Assembly: GCA_004835665.1 (NCBI GenBank)
Contig: RBKR01000013.1
Coordinates: 1,178,001 to 1,242,000 of the forward strand
Length of the DNA stretch: 64,000 nt
Reading direction: 5' to 3'
From: Phoma sp. XZ068
Taxonomy: Eukaryota > Ascomycota > Dothideomycetes > Pleosporales > Didymellaceae
Part shown: one piece after another, positions 54,570 to 64,000 of the stretch
Numbering within the stretch: the first letter of the stretch is position 1
Layout: every line of letters starts with the position of its first letter
Notes under the pieces: model-generated
Told to the model about the DNA's origin: nothing
Database searches by the model: none
Seen by the model: the letters and a program-made list of their open reading frames with translations, nothing else
Program-made: the position numbers and the translations under genes

Positions 54570-55471
54570 TCTGATGGTGGGTTTCCTCGCACAAGTTTCG
54601 CTCTGTTTACTCCTGCGAAGATTTCGTCCGGACTATCCGGTGCGCCCGGGGTGCAGTCCACAACCTATATGAACACGAATCGTCCCACTTTTGGTTTCTG
54701 TAGATCTGATAGAGACTGTTGATGATTACAGGAAGCTCGAAGTGTGGAAAAAATCGCTGGTGACAGGTTCTGCGACGATGGTGGTGGAATCAAAGCGAAT
54801 CGAAGAGGGTCGGACCAGAGTTCGTCCGGATTAGCTCAGCACAAGAACACGCGGGCCCACGGACCCGTTTTCCTTCCGTAAGTGCGACCGCTGACTGATA
54901 AGACGTGCTTGCCTGAGGGCACTAGTCATATATCACTCTCGCACCCCAAGCATTAGGCAGCCATGAAATGCGTTGCCAGGTGTTTGTCGGAAAGAATGTT
55001 GCTGCGAACCCGGACTCCTTTGGGCCTTAGATGCGAGGCTCAAGCCAATGAGCATGTCCCCAGTGCGAGGTGAGGCTGTGCTTATTTCTTGGAGTCGGAC
55101 TATTGTTGCGCGCGGCCACCCGATTCACCGATGTATAAAATCCTTAACCCCGCGCCCCAGAAAGGCATATTAGGGTACAGAGTCTGGAACCGTGATCATA
55201 TGGAGCCTCAGAGAGGAGGGCAGGGTCCCCTGATTTGCGCAAGGCTAGTAGCCCTATCGATAATGTTAGAAACAAAGACGTCATTCCTCGCATCCGGTGG
55301 GTACCGATTTCGAAGCAACGAAGCAGACGCGGGCTTTCGTACGAAGCCCCCCGCCGCGCGTTTGCGAAAGAAGCGCGCTGGCTACATCATTCCTAATTGC
55401 GAGTGCCTTGCATTAAACTCTACCCGTTCCTGATCTTCATAACTGTCGATATCTGAAGCTCATGGTATAAA
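54570..55471. other. divergent upstream region, no gene seen
   Basis: About 900 bp between the zinc-cluster factor (-) and the two-span protein (+). Only short frames; long shared upstream region. Confidence 0.45.
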
Positions 55472-56193
55472 ATGGCGACCTCACACGAGCACCGTCATGC
55501 GCAGCTCATGCCGCCCAGCCCGCCGCCATCGCCGCCAGCTGCCCGACGTAGACATAAGAAGCATCCTGACAATGAGTTCGCGAAGCTGGCAGCAACGCCA
55601 TTACCCTCGCCTACATTGTCTGCAACATTCGATGAAGAAGAGGAGCCGGAGCCACTTTGGACAAGGGTAAAGCGATCCCCAAAGCTTCATTCGCAGCTTC
55701 GAGATCTAATCGCAAAACACAGATCATCCTCACCCCGGTCTTATTCACATCCTTCCTGCTTTCCCTCTTTTTCGTAAATGCGCAAAACCGCGCCCGCCGC
55801 ACCGCAGCCCACACTCCAACCTCCTCCTACTTGACATACTTCTTCCCGTCTTCCTGGCTGGATCCAGAGCCCTACCAAGATCAGAATGACTCGACTTGGG
55901 GCCGGCGCGGCGGTGCTGGGCATGTTGAGCCAAATGATGCGATAGCGCCGAAGGACGGGCAGCTGGATGGAGCGCAGGAGGGGAAGGATGAGACAGAGGG
56001 CAAGAAGAAAAAGAAGAAGAGGAAGGAGAGCTGGCATCTTCACAAGAAGATTAGGAAGATCGCGCGGTTGGAGGTTAGTGATGCGTTTGATACGCAGGGG
56101 AAGGTTATTGTGCTTATGATGGCTATGATGGTGTTTACTGTTATTGGATTTTGGGTGGGTATGAGGTGGATCTGGAGGTCTTTGTTCGGATGA
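55472..56193 (+). CDS. Unrecognised two-span membrane protein
   Basis: Two exons, 55472-55666 and 55723-56193, spliced over a 56-nt intron (donor GTAAAG, CTAAT-like branch, acceptor ACACAG) in phase 0, give 221 residues. The N-terminal 65 residues are Pro/His-rich and hydrophilic (PPSPPPSPPAARRRHKKH). The splice leads directly into the first hydrophobic segment (IILTPVLFTSFLLSLFFVNA, ~66-85). A polar loop follows with a lysine run (GKKKKKKRKESWHLHKK), and a second segment VIVLMMAMMVFTVIGFWVGM (~195-214) ends the protein. Probably an endomembrane protein with both ends on the same side. No family recognised; the branch point is weaker than average. Confidence 0.6.
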
Positions 56194-56387
56194 ACTCAAG
56201 ACTGAGAGAGAAAATCGCATTTATAGGGCATTTGGGTTGGGCATCTTACAGGGCGTTGTATAACGAGACACGAGGCACGCAGCCACGAGATGGGATAGAC
56301 AAAACACGGGACACGAGCATCACAGGTAGACAGAAATTATGAGTTATGAATTGATTGGTTTATATGAGAGGCTTGGGCCATGCAAGA

Positions 56388-58375
56388 TCAGTACAATGTA
56401 CGACCAGGCGCTGGGTCACTCCACGTCCCGTTCGGCCACCACATCCCCGCTCTGGTGAAGTCGCTATATGAAATGCTGCCGAATGGTAGATAGTTGATAA
56501 ACCCAAATCGAAAGTACTCTGGACTGTCTGTGGCCTGCCTTGTCCATGTGAAGTTGCCATCGGTGCCGGCGTGAATGCCTCTGTATCTCTCTACATCGTT
56601 TACAATGACGCTGACGCCTTCGTAGCCGCGCAGTATACTGTCCCATGTGAATGTGATGTTGCCGCCGCTGACAGCTGCCACAATAGACGGCATGCCGGAG
56701 CCAAGCTGTGCATCGCCTCGCAGAGCTGCGGCGGTCTGTAAGATTGGATCGAAGCCCCAGCGGGCGATGCCATTGATGAAAAGGCCGACCAGTATTCCTT
56801 GACATAGCAAGCTGGCTCGGGTCTGCATTGAAGTCCCTGGGAGCAGCAGCAAAGCAAGAATGTAGTGGTGTATTCTCAGACTCAGCTGCGGAATACCCAA
56901 ACAGATGAGTAGGCCAATGCCCAGTATCGCGTACAACCCCAGCATCCTCGGTAGCCGTCCCTCTGTCCGGAAGCACCAAGCTTGATATAGCACGACGGCA
57001 AACAGAACCAGTACGATGATAATCAATGCAGTGATTGCACCGGGTTGTTGATGCAGATCGTGCGGTGTGAGCCGCTGGATGGGGATCTGCTCGAAGGTAT
57101 AATTACCTAAAGCTCCTACCCAGCATCCACCGACCCATAGAACTGTCTTTTCAATGTGGGCTTTGCAATTCAGCAGTGTCTTGCGGACGCTGAAACGATA
57201 CATCAGCGCAGCCACGAATGCTGCAGGAAGGAAGCGTCCGAGGGTTGTGGAAGCCAGCGATGGGTAGCTCGAGTACGACGGCGGATCAGACGCCATGGCG
57301 ATCTGAAAGAAGATGATGACGAAGATTGGAGCAGCGAACGTCGCGGGGCTGGAAGTAAACAGGGCAAACAAGGCCGTGAAGATGGTAGACAGGATGAGGA
57401 GATTCCATCGAGGGTCCCGGCACTTGTCTGAAGCACTGATAACCTGCGCCGTCTGATTGAATTCGAACGACAAGGGAAAGCTGGAGTCAAAACCAACACT
57501 TGAGATGCCGTTCCTGTTAATGGCACCGTAGCTGTTCCTTTCGCCTACAAGTGACACGACTCCACAACCGCCTCGCCCGTTCTGGATAATACCGGCGTGT
57601 ATTGCTGCTCCGCAGATGAATGAGTCTCCACGGTATACGAGTGCATCATCGTTTGCAGCATTCTCCGTACCTCCCACCACCAACGATCGGTATATAATTG
57701 ACTGATTGCCAATTGCTCGAGGGTTCAGCACTTGGGTACCTGCGCAATCTGCTGGGCAATTGAACGCGAACGCGGAGTCGTCGAAAGGCAGGCAGTTTCG
57801 TCCGTCGATGCCGCAACTTTGCGCATTGGGCCTGGATTTAGTCAGCGTGGCCAAAGGTCCGATAAGTTTCAACGACCATACCATAACTGTGCAGTACAGC
57901 CCAACCTCACAGGTGCTCCATAGCCTGCAATGTTTGTGGGTAGGCTGAAGTCGCTGATGATAACACCAAAGAGCACCACCCACAGTACAAAGCCAACGGC
58001 GAAGAGCCCGAAGCGCAAAGGCTTTGGCAGGCGCGCAACCAGGCGCGCAGGATAGGTTTGTATAGGCTCGAATAGCGGGGTGATGCGGTGCAACACAGGA
58101 GGTTCAGGGCCTGTGATCCACGCAATTGACTTTCGGCTCCATCGCGTGACTGGTGCGGGCAGCCTCTTCTCTGCCTTTCTCCATGTCTTCGCCACGAATG
58201 AGCTTTCTTGCGCTTGCCGCTCTTCAAAGTCGAGACTTCGCCGTGGTGTTGTAGCCTTCGACGGGGTATTCCTGGGGGTCGATGATGACGATCCACTGGC
58301 GGCGATCTGGTCCCTGCTTCCTCCAATCTCGAGGTCTAATGGTACCGCGGTCGCGGATGCCACAGTTTTGGCCAT
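56388..58375 (-). CDS. LCCL-domain polytopic membrane protein
   Basis: Two exons, 58375-57882 and 57831-56388 (50-nt intron), give 645 residues. A cytosolic N-terminus of ~115 residues precedes the first span (FGLFAVGFVLWVVLFGVII, ~121-140). The LCCL domain follows (~165-265), with CPADCAG and YRGDSFICGAAIHAGIIQNGRGGCGVV, the most conserved part. Then about six further hydrophobic segments, for example WNLLILSTIFTALFALF, ITALIIIVLVLFAVVLYQAW and MLGLYAILGIGLLICLGI. The C-terminal ~130 residues are soluble. Fungal LCCL proteins of this build are conserved but uncharacterised; a lipid- or glycan-binding role outside the membrane is only suggested by the domain. Confidence 0.88.
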
Positions 58376-59443
58376 GTTTGTCGCCTATTGAGCCCGCGCA
58401 GCAAGCTGGATTACAGAAAGAATGTTATCATGGTGCGCAGTTGTCAGAGATCTGGTACAAGCATTGAAAGCTAACAAGCGCCAGAAGTCATGGCGAACAC
58501 CATCGACGTCTGGGGTTGCGTACTTCGGATCCACTCTGCCGAGCCGGGACGGAGCCGCCTAGGTCTCGACACTCCACCTTCACTAATGATCTTTCACGAT
58601 GTTTGAATACTTCCCCGATAAAACTTGCTATTTACACACTCTCCACTTCTCCAGCCGGCGATAAACAGGCTATGGAAGGGGTTACTGGGCATCCTTGCGT
58701 TTGGCTCTACTGACTTGAATACGAACCGGTTGTGCCCAGATGTGTTCACCTGGAACCGTACCTGCTTGATCCTTGAGTCCTCGTCACAGACATAAAATGC
58801 AGACCGAACCACTTTGACTACATCACTATTGTAGATCGCTTCGAAAGGTTCCCGGTTTTGAATCGTCAGCTGCTATTCGCGCCGAACCAACTACTTGACT
58901 ACCTTCTCGAAAGCGATTTGCTACAGCATTGTTCTTGGTGCTTTCCCCTGAGTGGCAGTAATATACTGCATGCGAGACAAGTAGCCTGCCTGGAGAGTTC
59001 AATGCGAACGAGATCACCGATCGATTTGGGCAGGACTTTCGTGTAGTGCATTCAAGTATCCAACGACTGCATAACAGTTCGCAGGCTCACGCTACAGGAT
59101 TTCCAGATCTCTAGCACACCTACACCTATACACAGTGGGAAGCCCACCGAGAAGCCATGCTACTTCCTGTCACCACTAGTCAGTAGGGCGTCGTGAGGGA
59201 AGCGCCACTTGACAAGGCTATCTGCCCTCGAGCTTGGCAGCCAGTGACACTCACGCTGCCTGCGAGCATATAGTCACCACGCTGCCCACTCCTATTTCCA
59301 CGCTTTCTCGCAAGTTTCTGTCGCCCTTCGCCCGCCACAAATCCAGGTCTCAACCAACATATCCGCATACGTACACCGCCTACTCAGCCTTCCCTGTACA
59401 ACCAGCCAATCGCCTCACACATACGCCCTCAGCCTTGTCGACC
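58376..59443. other. divergent upstream region, no gene seen
   Basis: About 1.07 kb between the LCCL gene (-) and the zinc-finger gene (+). C/T-rich before the latter's ATG. No further gene recognised. Confidence 0.45.
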
Positions 59444-60572
59444 ATGTCCGACTACATCCAGGATCAGGAGTACAGCATGCAGCTCGCTGCACCGGACGAC
59501 GACCCCTCCACATACGACTGGGCTAGATTGCACGAGGAGGTTGACCAGGCCATGCCCGCCGCCCATGTTAGCCCCTTTGCCGACATCACGCTCGCCTCAC
59601 TCCAGGAGGATATCGACGTGGATGCCTACGATTGGTCTGGATTGAACGAGGACCTCGAAAACGGACCTTGGCGCGACTTCTTTGGTCCTACTGCTGACTG
59701 TCAAGGCGTTGAAGCGCAGCCTTGTGACCGGTAAGTAAAAAAAAAGACATGAGCTAACAAAAGGGCAAAAAAGCGCACCATGGCAGCCATGTCCAATTAT
59801 GACCGAAGAACCTCCCACGAATGAAATCGTAGAAGCTAATCACTTGCCGGATAATGCTACCAAGGCCTTCACCTGCGATTTTCCAAAGAGTGGGTCGAAA
59901 GTCTTCAAGCGAAAGGGTGACCTAACCCGCCATCAAAACTTACATAGACGTGAACGACGATTTCCATGTACTGCACAGGAATGCAGGTTTTCTTTCACTC
60001 GAAAAGACAAACTCGTCGATCATATTCGCGCTGGTCACAACGACAGCACCCTCTTCGCCTGCCCAAGTGCCAGTTGCCAGGTCCTGCTTACTAGGGATGT
60101 TCTGCCTTTGCATGAGGTCGAAGGTGGACGGCGAGGATTCTCCCTCATGAACAATTATCGACAATGCCCACTTCCAAGATGCAGTTTTCGCACTCACGTC
60201 TCAGAGCTGGATGAATTGCAACAACACTTGCTCAAGAGTCACGACTTGAAGGGCAAAAAGCGCTTCGCGATACTCCTTGCGAACCGAGGATACGAATATG
60301 AATCTGCCAATATTGTGTGTACGATCTGTGATAACACGAACAATTTCGAGACCCACAAGGACTTCCAAGACCATTTCCTGGTGACTCATTGTCCGCATCC
60401 CGATAGGTCACCCGAGCAGGAAGCGCGCAGTATCAAATATCCTTGGAGACATCTTGAGACCTGCGAGATTATCCCCGACGAGGTACGCAAACACCGCCGC
60501 GCCATTTTAAGCGTAGTTCCTGTATTCCAATGGCACCCTGTCTGGAGCGACATCGAGCAGTGTCCTGCTTAG
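59444..60572 (+). CDS. C2H2 zinc-finger protein
   Basis: Two exons, 59444-59730 and 59774-60572, give 361 residues. I start at the ATG in MSDYIQDQEYSM; upstream in-frame sequence looks like leader. The intron is only 43 nt (donor GTAAGT, branch GCTAAC); the acceptor AAAAAAG at 59773 is the one that keeps the frame, while an AG ten bases earlier does not. The N-terminal ~100 residues are acidic (DDDPSTYDWARLHEEVDQ), activation-like. Zinc fingers: CDFPKSGSKVFKRKGDLTRH lacks its second cysteine, while CTAQECRFSFTRKDKLVDH is a complete CX4CX12HX4H finger. Further CxxC/H pairs (CPLPRC, CTICDN) suggest two or three diverged fingers. Likely nuclear regulator; targets unknown. Confidence 0.75.
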
Positions 60573-60749
60573 AAGTATATCACAGTGAGTGAGGGGAGAA
60601 CTTGGTCAAGTATTCGATACCGTCACAATCTCAGCCTAAACCACCTAGTCTTTATTTACTGTTGTGTCTTTTCTTAATGGATTATGCATTCTCATCTCTC
60701 CCAAATCCCAAAACCTACATAAAAAAAAATAGAGGCGTTTTATCAAGCA

Positions 60750-60781
60750 CCCTCACCCTCCCCCTCCCCCTCCCACTCTCC
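60750..60781. repeat. C/T-rich polypyrimidine tract
   Basis: CCCTCACCCTCCCCCTCC-type tract with CCCCCT repeats; a low-complexity sequence downstream of the zinc-finger gene. Confidence 0.75.
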
Positions 60782-61254
60782 AGTGCACACCCATCACCAC
60801 AGTAACGCAGCTTCACAAGCCTCACCCGCACCTCATTACCACAAGTCCCCTCGGCATCCCCCGAACACGAGGCTGCAACCCCCGAGTCACGAGCACCTCA
60901 CACAGCACTGAAACATAGCGCGCGCTCGCACCACGGGCTCGCCCAGCTGCGCCACACGACAGCCCTCACGTCACAAGGGAGGCCCCGCGGTGACAGTGCA
61001 TGTGACATGTGGGGTGTTTGATCTACCGGCGCTGACGCAGGGAAGAAATGAGACGTGGTGACAGGGCTTGGTCGGAGGATTTGGGTAGGGGTAGGGGTAG
61101 CGAGCGAGTATCGGCGAAAAAGAAAAGAAGGGTCTGGAGGGTCACAGTCAGGCGAATCGGTGAGAGGTGAGAGGTTTGTGTGGGGCGCTTTCGCCGATGG
61201 TGTCGCGGCTGAGGCTGCGTTGTGTTGGATTGGATTTATCTACAAGGTATGTAC

Positions 61255-61286
61255 AGATAGATAGATAGATAGATAGACAGATAGGT
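61255..61286. repeat. (GATA)n microsatellite
   Basis: Five to six GATA units, the last ones imperfect (GACA, GGTA), continuing into diverged AGGTAG repeats. Confidence 0.85.
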
Positions 61287-61571
61287 AGGAGGACAGAGGT
61301 AGGTAGATGGGTGTGACAAAAGGGAAGCAGGGCTGTATGAGCAGGTAATACTAATATATCGGACCGGCGACGTTAGGACGCCGAGGGTAGGTGTAAATGC
61401 TGGAAAAAGTAGTGCGTTGCGTGCGTTCGTTCAGCAGCTTAGGTGGGCAAATGGAATTGCGCTGCGTTATGTCGTCTCTTCATCGTTGCTTGTTCTTTCT
61501 TCTTCTTCTTTGTATACAATGCAGGGAGTCCTTCAGCTCCTTCTTTGGAATTACGGCGGAGGCGAGGAGGC

Positions 61572-63815
61572 TCACGAGCTCATTTTCCCCGCCTCGTAGA
61601 CCTTGGCCATGAACTCATCCACGTCGAGGTCTACTTTCTTCTCGCACATCACCTTTTCTACGCTGCTCTTGTCGCCCTCCATGCAGCTCACCTCGAGTAC
61701 CAGCAGGATTGCCACGGCAACGCGCGGTGGGATCTTGTCGCTCTCGATGACATACACGTCCATGACTCGCGCTGCGTGCTCGACGCCGAGGCGGCCGCAG
61801 AACAGCGAGCTGAACATGTGGTACAGGTAGTCTCGTGGCTCGACGCGGAGGCCCTCCAACCGCTGTGCGAGGCTTGGTGATTTCTTCGAGAGAGCGTGGA
61901 GTGTGGTCGAGTACGCGGCGTGGATGGCGCTCGGATCGTGGACGAGGAAGGAGAGTGGAAGTGGGCGGTTGAGCAGGTTCGATAGTGTCATAAACGTTTC
62001 TGGTGCGGAGAGGTTGAGGAGGAGTAATGCGGCGATATGGTGGATACCGTTCTCCTTGTGAGAAATGTCGGGCCGGTAGGTAGCGTATGCTAGGCACACG
62101 TTTATGAGATCCTGGTGCATTGGTTGCTCGTCGTTCGCGGTTGGTGTGGAGGGAGCGGCGAACATCTTCAGCTCGGGAAAGACTGAGCGTGTGTTTTCCA
62201 GGATTTGTGCATAGCGGCCGTCCAGTGCTTCGGTGCCCAATTGCTTGATTTCCCTCTGCGCTTTCTGTAGCGCAATCTTGAAGGTGCCCTCTGTAACCTC
62301 GAGATCGTTTCCTACGGCCTTGGACCAGACTTGTCCTCGTAACCGCGGAGGAATTCCGTTCCACCACATCTTTCTGTGTGATGCGCGGAGCTCTGGTTTT
62401 GTCATTTCGGTGTCCCAGTTGGGAAGAAGCAAATTTGACCAGTAATCAGCTTTTATGCGGGAGGCCTTCTCGCGAGCAAGAGCTTCATCTTGAGCGCGCT
62501 GCACTTCGAGTCGTTCTACAATCGTCAGTTTTCGCTACCCCAGATACACAAATTTCAACATACCAGCTTCTTCAATCCGCGCCAGCATCCGCTGGTACTC
62601 TTTCAGGTGCTTCTTCTCCTCCTTCGGGTTCTTGGGTGGTAACCACGAAGGACGAGTGCGCGAAAGGTACTTCTGCTTCTCAGCGGATGGCTGGAACGGG
62701 TCGATCAATGGATCGCTCTTGCGAATAGGCGGTAATGTGGTCTTTTTCGATTTTGACTCCGGCCCATTCAGCGAGCTCGATCTTGCAAGCCCTGGCTGCT
62801 GTCGCTCGATCTCCTGTTTTCGCTCGAATTCCATCTGAAACTCCTCCAGCGCCTCTGTCAGCTTCTTCGCATCTGGATCGAGGGATCCGTATGTATCCTG
62901 CCAGGTGTGCGTCCGCTGTCTTTCTAACGAAGGTGGTGATTCGGTCCTGCCTGATGTGTTTGGGGATGGAGGTTGTGGAATGCGCGAATTGGGTGCTGGA
63001 GACGTCCTCGCAGATGAAGGCCCAGCACTAGCAGTGCTACCGAGTGGCGATACTTGCGGCGGGCTGCCACTTGTGGATGGGGCCGGTGACCGCTCCTGAG
63101 CAGGCCGTGGTGAAATGGGAATGTTCCAGATGACAGCATCCTCTGGCAGCTCATCGTCCTCATCGTCGCACTCTGCTTCCCTCTCCTTCACTGTTTTGCG
63201 CTTTGCGTCTTGCCATGAGGATCTCCGGGCACTGATAGAGGGCGAGGGCAAGACATCCATGGTCCGCGAGCTTTTCCGCGATAGGGTCCGCGGCGCTGAT
63301 GTGTGTGTACTTGAAGGTGACGGTGATCGAGATGAGCGTCTTGGCGCTGCTAGGTTCATGGTCTGTAATGATGGGGCCGAAGGCGATGTGAACCCCCTTC
63401 TCATCTGGCCCGGTGCCAGCTGCTGTGGTTGCTGTCGCACAGCATGGTTGACTGGGCCCTTCAGGCCTGGGTACTGCGGTTTCCTGCCGGTCAGGTCGCG
63501 GAAGGAATGCTGTGCTGGGTGGGCGAGCGGTGTGCTGCGGCTGCTCGAGAGCGACGAGGATGAGAGGCTCCGTGTGTCGTAGATGACGCGGTGGTCGGAG
63601 CTCGTGGGCATGGGGAAGGTATTCGGACCGGCGCTGACATCGTCGAGATTGATCTCCTCAAAGTGTGAAAGGTCGCTCGGGCCCATGTAATCGGAGAGCG
63701 TCTCCGAGTGGAAGCTGGACGACTTGGACGACTTGGAGTTGGTCAGGTCCGGCGGTTCCAGCTCGTACGACGCCATGTTGTGGGCAGGCTGGTGGGCATA
63801 TGCGAGGGCGGCCAT
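61572..63815 (-). CDS. TBC-domain Rab GTPase-activating protein (start uncertain)
   Basis: Two exons, 63815-62564 and 62515-61572 (48-nt intron, donor GTATGT), give 731 residues from the first ATG in the window. The N-terminal ~350 residues are Ser/Pro-rich and disordered. A charged coiled coil (EEKKHLKEYQRMLARIEEAERLEVQRAQDEALAREKA) crosses the intron. The TBC domain is in the last ~290 residues: WWNGIPPRLRGQVWSKAVGN (arginine of the IPxxxR motif family), INVCLAYATYRPDISHKENGIHHIAALLLLN (Gln-finger motif region, here YRPDISHKENG), and DYLYHMFSSLFCGRL. Acts on a Rab in vesicle traffic. The reading frame has no stop between the ATG and the right edge, so the true start may lie upstream. Confidence 0.85.
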
Positions 63816-64000
63816 GAGCGAGCGCGGCTGTCGCTGGGGTAGCGGGTGCACTGGGGCCCCAATGCGGTGTGGAAGAATGGACGAGGCCTTGTGTCGGGCG
63901 TAGACGTCGTGTGCGGCCGGACACGGGATTACTGAGCTCTCTCTGCCATAGTCGTGCTCCGAAATAATGTAAAGTGCGGTTCCTTTGGAAAAATAGTTGT

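Larger units (their letters stand above)
60573..61571. other. convergent 3' region rich in simple sequence
   Basis: About 1 kb between convergent genes, with an A9 run, a polypyrimidine tract, a GC-rich stretch around 60.9-61.0 kb and a GATA microsatellite. No gene recognised. Confidence 0.5.

Noticed and set aside
61255..61320. GATA-rich repeat considered as a GATA-factor regulatory array
   Set aside because: It is a simple microsatellite in a convergent 3' region, away from any promoter.

Overview
The window reads as nuclear DNA of a filamentous ascomycete, most likely a dothideomycete (possibly Pleosporales). The support is short GT-AG introns (mostly 43-70 nt) with CTAAC-like branch points, compact genes on both strands, fungal-only families (Kip2/KipA kinesin, sphingolipid C9-methyltransferase, zinc-cluster regulator, LCCL membrane protein, DUF7730-type protein) and ordinary eukaryotic housekeeping genes. 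The species cannot be fixed from the sequence. I rebuilt splice sites by hand; nearly every multi-exon model closes in frame with canonical donors and acceptors.

Left part (1-26.4 kb): a tetraspan membrane protein resembling hyphal-fusion HAM-8, an unrecognised proline-rich protein, enolase, an HCNGP/SAP30BP-like protein head-to-head with proteasome subunit beta-7 (PRE4), an NAD-dependent epimerase, a GT23-like type II glycosyltransferase, a KipA-type kinesin, and an unrecognised polytopic membrane protein head-to-head with UTP13 of the small-subunit processome.

Centre (26.5-38 kb): the most notable locus. Three neighbouring genes match the first three steps of mycosporine / mycosporine-like amino acid (UV sunscreen) biosynthesis: a sedoheptulose-7-phosphate cyclase of the desmethyl-4-deoxygadusol synthase type (31228-32787, +), a COMT-like O-methyltransferase (28876-29837, -) and an ATP-grasp ligase that here carries a membrane anchor (26549-28168, -). 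The first two diverge from a 1.4 kb promoter region holding a perfect 12-bp palindrome and a cluster of GATC sites. An IphP-like tyrosine phosphatase, a sphingolipid C9-methyltransferase and an intron-containing tRNA-His follow.

Right part (38-64 kb): a GNAT-like protein, a small unknown protein, eIF3m, UMP/CMP kinase URA6 with a mitochondrial-type ORF immediately upstream in the same frame and separated by a single stop, a DUF7730-type protein, two unknown proteins, mS41 (FYV4) head-to-head with ARPC1, a zinc-cluster transcription factor, a two-span membrane protein, an LCCL-domain membrane protein, a C2H2 zinc-finger protein, and a TBC-domain Rab-GAP whose reading frame stays open to the right edge.

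Gene-free stretches of 1-2 kb (2.2-4.4, 14.7-16.7, 19.5-21.5 kb) hold nothing I can support. No transposon, rRNA, CRISPR or viral remnant was recognised.
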